This document shows positions 25,286 through 64,000 of a stretch of 64,000 nt of DNA, piece after piece. The notes under the pieces were generated by a model that had not been told where the DNA came from, did not search any database, and worked only from the letters and a program-made list of their open reading frames with translations. Origin of the DNA: Merluccius polli. Lineage: Eukaryota > Chordata > Actinopteri > Gadiformes > Merlucciidae. The stretch is taken from NCBI GenBank assembly GCA_030340625.1, contig JAOPHQ010001993.1:248001-312000 (forward strand), given 5' to 3'. Position numbers and translations under genes: made by a program. Each line of letters begins with the position of its first letter. Position 1 is the stretch's first letter.

Positions 25286-25426
25286 TGTTTAGTTATGATT
25301 TATATAGAGCAAATACGACAGACCTGTTGTAGGTTTTAGCCATAACTTTAATCTCTCAACCAGCGCCGCCTAGTGGCTTCCACATTACATGTATATCAGG
25401 ATGTAGTATTTATACATATCATGACA
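25286..25426 (-). repeat. 5' LTR of the Ty3-type element
   Basis: Identical by eye to 21671-21811. Followed on the element's strand, with no gap, by the primer-binding site. Confidence 0.93.
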
Positions 25427-26400
25427 TTCATTCCTACTGAGGAAGTAACCCCAACTACAATAATAATCATAACTCCCCGAATTTTTACCGGATTTTTGGT
25501 TTGTTACAAACGGCAGAGATTTAGCTATGACACAGGACGCTAAAATAAAGTTAAAAAAACAAAAACAAAAAAAACAACTAAATTATTGTTCAATCTTACT
25601 TGTGAAAGGTAATCCCACGCGATCTGGTGTCAATACTGCGCCGTAAACTGCACAAAATACTGGCAGAGCTGACTCCTATGCTAGACTAGAGTGAGGAGAC
25701 CCAACCAATATGGCGGCGACGCTGGGTTACGTTCCAGCACGTCATGAGGCGTCTATAGTATATATGTCTATGGTTTCACCTGTGGAAACGATCTGCCAAT
25801 TAAGGGTGACAACGCGATGACGTATGGGCTTGTTATACCGTATGCATGTTCAGGGCCTTGGAACAAGTGGTCCAATCATATGGATCAAGTGTTACTCTTC
25901 AGTAATGATGAATATAAAATATAGAAATGAGTTCAACATGACGAAATTAATAGAAATGGTTGTATTGACTTGAAAAATAAAAGAGCAATAATTCAATTGG
26001 AGTCAATTTTATTTTTTATCTTTTAAATATTATTATTAGTGAATTCATAGCTTAACATTTAAAGCTAAATGAGGGTTAACATTTGTATGCATAGGGCCTT
26101 AGAATTGATGATTTGATGAGAGGTAACCTTAATACCAAAACTGCTGCATACAAAAAACAAATAAATAAAGTGACACACAGAAGCCCTTGGCCAACATTTG
26201 GTTAACCAGAGTTTAAGGTTGATACATAAATCATTGGATGTCATGGCAACTTGAGAGATAATTGAAGCAGTGGTCTGGAATTGACGAGAATAAGAGACTG
26301 AAGACAGCAAGGGCAGGGGTAAATTTAGAAGAAAAAAAGGTGGAAAATGGATGTATGGTGACAGAGTGAGGAATGACATGAAGACACACACAGACAGAGA

Positions 26401-26444
<44 letters not shown>

Positions 26445-28160
26445 GAGGAAGCTGGAGAAGTCAGACACTGACAGTGCACCAGAGTTCAGTTGATGGCCCC
26501 TAATGAAGTAAGCCAGCTGCGGAGGAGGAGCCCACGTTGACAGGCAAAAGTCGCACTCTGACGAATGAAGAAGTAAACCGTTTCAGACACACGCGCACAC
26601 AATGTGTGTACACACACACACACACACACACACACTTAAACGAGACGACAGCGAAGATAAACACTTGGCCAAATGCTGATAGACTTTCACTGCTGACATC
26701 ATTTACCATAGACATGGATGGACATTAGACTAATGACTGGTCGGTACCATCACCTCTCAATTAATTTAATTCAGGACCATAGTGGACTTCACATATAGAG
26801 GTCTTTATCATTAGGTGCATAGAAACCAATAATAGAACAGTGACTCTGTAAGTGTACCCCTAAGCATGTTGTTAGTGGGGGGTACGCTGGCCCTCATATG
26901 TTTGGGGCATAAACAAAATGTGGCAGTCGACACATTAAAATGGATGTAGGCCTACTGTATATAACGACGTTATAGTGAGAAACATTGGGTTCGTGCTTGA
27001 GCTGTCGTTTATCTGGGTACTCCCAGTTGTTCCCTGGCCTGAAGTATCCCATTTGGTGTAGCCAATACTGACTCCCATTGGAGGAACACTGGCATAAAAT
27101 AAACCGAACTGTAAAAAATAAAGCTGGAAAACTGACTCAAATAGAAAAATGGGGCCTAATAATTGACCAAGGCATTAGACTTCTTGATTTATTTTTGTTT
27201 TTTGCTTGCTCATCGACTTAAAATCGTAAAATCTAAATAAAAATAATGTATATTAAAATTGACTTAAATGGAACTCTACCTCCCCCTTGTGGCCGAAGAC
27301 AGATGTATTATTCCCATGCTTCACTTCTGAAGGGTGGAAGCAAAGTCACTAAACAGTGTCATGTCATGTATAATGCATTGGAATATCATCATCCAACGCT
27401 ATCTAATAGACGCCGTTACTAGATACACATAATAACACAGAGCATTGGAATACAGTAAGGAAGTGAAATAGTGGGCTGATGGTGAGCTAGCTTTGGTGAC
27501 CCTATAAGGCAATGGTCATGTGTTGTTCACTGAAAAGCGTAACAATTAGACCATCTCATAAACCATGTTATTGAGAAAGGGGTAGAGCGCCCTATCAAAG
27601 GCAGCCAAATATCCTGCAGGTGGCAGCACAGCGCTAGGCATCGCAGGCTACCGGTCACCTACTGTTCAAAAAGACAGACTACTTAAATAAAATGGTTTAA
27701 TAATTAATAAAAACGAAATTTCTTGTTACAAAATAATCTTGGAAATTATAGAATTGTAAATATAATTGTATTTAAAATGGTCAACCACATAGAAAAGTAC
27801 AAAAGGCACTGTGCAGTAAACTCTGTCAAAAATGTACAAAAACAGTTGATGCCACCCAAAACATGAAAACACTGTAAAAGACATTTCCAGCATTTTACCA
27901 AATCGAGGATGAATATTTAGGACTGGGAGACTAAGCAGAAATAACCTGCTGAAAAAGAAACAAGCCCTTTCCATTCCCAAAGACATGCTTAAAAGATTCT
28001 ATACTCTTCGCCAACATGGATCGATTGTAAAAAGGCATTAATATAATGGCAAAACTGCTACATTTGCCCCATTTGAGGACATATACAAAAAGATAAGGAG
28101 TAGCTGAATGGAGTGTTAAGACACAGTACACATCAAATATATAGTGATGTTGACTCTGCA

Positions 28161-28163
<3 letters not shown>

Positions 28164-28258
<95 letters not shown>

Positions 28259-28259
28259 G
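28164..28259. repeat. (GA)42 microsatellite ending in a G run
   Basis: About 85 bases of GA then 12 G. Frames of Arg-Glu or Leu-Ser across it are artefacts. Confidence 0.95.
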
Positions 28260-28809
28260 ACTGGGCTGTGTGCAGCAGGAGCATTAGCCTGGTACCTGTT
28301 CACCACCAAACAACAAACCCCACGTGGTCGCCCTCCACCTGGGCTCCATTCTTAGTCCTGCTCATAACCTATACATGTGCAATTTAACCCACAACAATCT
28401 CCTGCCATCTTCAAAACATACACAAAAAAAATCTTAACCAAAAAAAACCCAGAACCATAAAAAACTACAAAAAAAAACCCCAGCATCTATTTACATCCAA
28501 AACATTCAAGGCCAAGACCAAAGAACCACAAACATCCTATCAACTGAGCACAGGTAGATGCAATGGAAACAAGGGTTCATATTCTGGGTTTAAGTCGTTC
28601 GGTTCATCTCTGAAGGAGGGAGGAGTCTAAAGTGGCTGTAATAATAAGACATTCTTGTACGGATCCTCTCTGTGTTGTGAGATGCTCCCAGGTCAGGCAC
28701 CCGCGGGAACCTGCTTAGGTGGGGTTTGTTTTCCAACGCTCCTGTTTGTTTACTCCCGCTTCCCGCTGTGCGAATTTGAGCGAAGACGATACTGAGCGGG
28801 TCTTATAAT

Positions 28810-28815
28810 TTTATT
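28810..28815 (-). terminator. Possible usp53 poly(A) signal
   Basis: An AATAAA hexamer on the coding strand about 780 bases after the proposed usp53 stop; it is the nearest canonical hexamer I noticed. Such hexamers are common by chance in this AT-rich stretch, so this is only a candidate. Confidence 0.2.
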
Positions 28816-29594
28816 TATCCCCGTTTACTCCCGCTGGTGAGGATTTGTAAATCAGACTTTCAAATGAATCCCATATTCATAACATATGAGCTCCATTCTC
28901 CAGTCAGCAATCCTCCAGAGAATCGACGTTCACATTTATCAGCTCAAAAGGTGCTTAAAAGTCATGCATAACGACGAAAGTCATGTACCTAAAACTCCTC
29001 TGCAAATTCCACTGATTTTTATACCAATTATTTCCGTAAATGATGTGAAGAACTCATTGAACTAATTCTTGCAAGGCATAAAGAAGGCTCTTTGGGATAA
29101 GACTGACACCGTTAGTTTGCGGCTATCGACCTTAACTCGCAACATCGCAACATACAAATCTACAACTCTTCAACTCTCAGCTAATAGGTGTACTTGTACA
29201 GCACTGGAATGCCTTCCGAGAACACAGAAAAAAAAAAAATTAGAGACTTCTTGCAACCTCATAACACATCGGCGAATGCAATGGAATTACAAGGTTGAAT
29301 TATGAGTGATCCAAGTACTGCGAATTACACAGTTGTGTGTTATGGCCTCTGATTGTAGGAAATTCCTGTTAAAAGTGTATTTACATAGCCATGGGGAGTG
29401 ATTTAGAAAAGATTGAGGAACGTACTCGTAACATTCTTTCAACGTCGTTTCGGGATCGATTTTTTTTGCAGCTTCAGATCTCTCTCCAACTCGAAGATAT
29501 GGGAGCTGTTCATGAATATCAAGGTCCCTCCTTCACTTGAAGGATTTGTCATTGTTCTTCTGCAAACTGTCTTCCTCACATCGGTTGTGCAAAC

Positions 29595-63750
<34,156 letters not shown>

Positions 63751-64000
63751 TGGATAGAGAGGTCTGCCTTTGAAAAAAAAAAAAACCTCGGCTCTGTCGG
63801 ACTGTGGGGGATACCTTGGTCCCTTCCCCCCCCCTCCTCCTCCCTGGGTCCTGATAGGAAGGGAAAGTCCTTCCCCAGCCGTCGTGGGGGGGGGGTTAGG
63901 TTATTCTACCCTGTGCAGCAATGAGCGGTCTACACATGGGCCTCTACTCCTCCATCTCCCGATGATCGCAAGAAGGGGCCTTTCTGCCACATAAGATGGT
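63751..64000. other. usp53 upstream / 5' UTR region
   Basis: Holds a 12-A run (63773-63784), C-rich tracts and a G9 run. The 5' UTR or an upstream non-coding exon should lie here or beyond the edge; I see no clear TATA box or initiator. Confidence 0.5.

Larger units (their letters stand above)
21671..25426 (-). mobile_element. Ty3-type LTR retrotransposon lacking gag
   Basis: 3756 bases. LTRs of 141 bases at 21671-21811 and 25286-25426 look identical and begin and end TG...CA. The target duplication is TTCA, inside hAT-like copy 2. Reading on the minus strand, the primer-binding site starts directly at the LTR edge (TGGTGTCAGAAGTGGGAT, complementary to the 3' end of a Leu tRNA). A polypurine tract (AAAAAGGGAGA) abuts the 3' LTR. 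Between primer site and pol there is no gag apart from the last residues of a nucleocapsid zinc knuckle, so copying would need gag supplied by another element. Confidence 0.95.
21565..25772. mobile_element. hAT-like non-autonomous element, copy 2, split by an LTR element
   Basis: Outer ends CAGAGACATGCGTAGACGCC and the inverse of CATAGACATATATAC, flanked by a perfect 8-bp duplication GTTTCACC at 21557-21564 and 25773-25780. Removing the LTR element and its 4-base duplication leaves 448 bases collinear with copy 1, including AGCGCGGCCGCCATCTTG and GATCTGGTGTCAATACTGCG-like segments. Confidence 0.88.
25781..29594. other. Non-coding stretch and possible usp53 3' UTR
   Basis: No gene is supported. 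It holds a GA tract (26395-26439), a CA tract (26610-26635) and the long GA/G run at 28164-28259. The portion just left of 29594 is the expected usp53 3' UTR. Confidence 0.6.

Noticed and set aside
1..29594. A second host gene (for example a known usp53 neighbour) in the left part
   Set aside because: I searched the frames for recognisable proteins and splice-supported exons and found none beyond transposon proteins.

Overview
This window is vertebrate nuclear DNA, almost certainly from a ray-finned (teleost) fish. The evidence is one large intron-rich gene whose protein matches the vertebrate USP53 family, plus a teleost-typical repeat load: Tc1/mariner and hAT DNA transposons, an L2 LINE, a short Ty3-type LTR retrotransposon, tRNA-derived SINEs and very many long (CA)n, (GA)n and (TA)n microsatellites. 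There are no operons, CRISPR arrays or bacterial features. Apart from transposon proteins, most open frames of 60-120 codons are read-through of microsatellites or chance.

The only host gene I can support is usp53 (ubiquitin-specific peptidase 53-like), on the minus strand from its ATG at 63750 to a stop at 29595. I resolved 14 coding exons by hand. Their summed length is 3069 bases with every splice phase consistent, giving 1022 residues. Exons 1-9 encode the USP-like catalytic fold with the Cys box near residue 40 and a His candidate near 292. Exons 10-14 encode a long low-complexity tail carrying several short motifs I recognise from vertebrate USP53. Which teleost paralogue this is (a or b) cannot be told from the window.

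Layout: 1-29.5 kb lies downstream of usp53 and is mostly repeats. It holds a hAT element with 8-bp target duplication (204-1556), a long inverted repeat (15.35-16.18 kb) and a nested transposon cluster at 17.6-25.8 kb (Tc1 fragment, hAT-like element, intact Tc1, hAT miniature element, then a second hAT-like copy split by a Ty3 LTR retrotransposon with identical LTRs). From 29.6 to 63.75 kb the usp53 exons are separated by introns that carry a second intact Tc1-type transposon (intron 12), a broken L2 LINE (intron 3), SINE-like units and miniature elements.

The points I find most worth a second look are: (i) at least three usp53 acceptor sites whose upstream tract is itself a long microsatellite, (CTT)n for exon 3, (CT)n for exon 5 and (TG)n for exon 8; (ii) a Ty3 element that has lost gag so that its primer-binding site runs straight into the pol frame, yet has identical LTRs; (iii) two nearly identical full-length Tc1/mariner copies with intact 346-residue transposases whose catalytic spacing I count as DD36E; and (iv) a near-perfect 0.8-kb inverted repeat.
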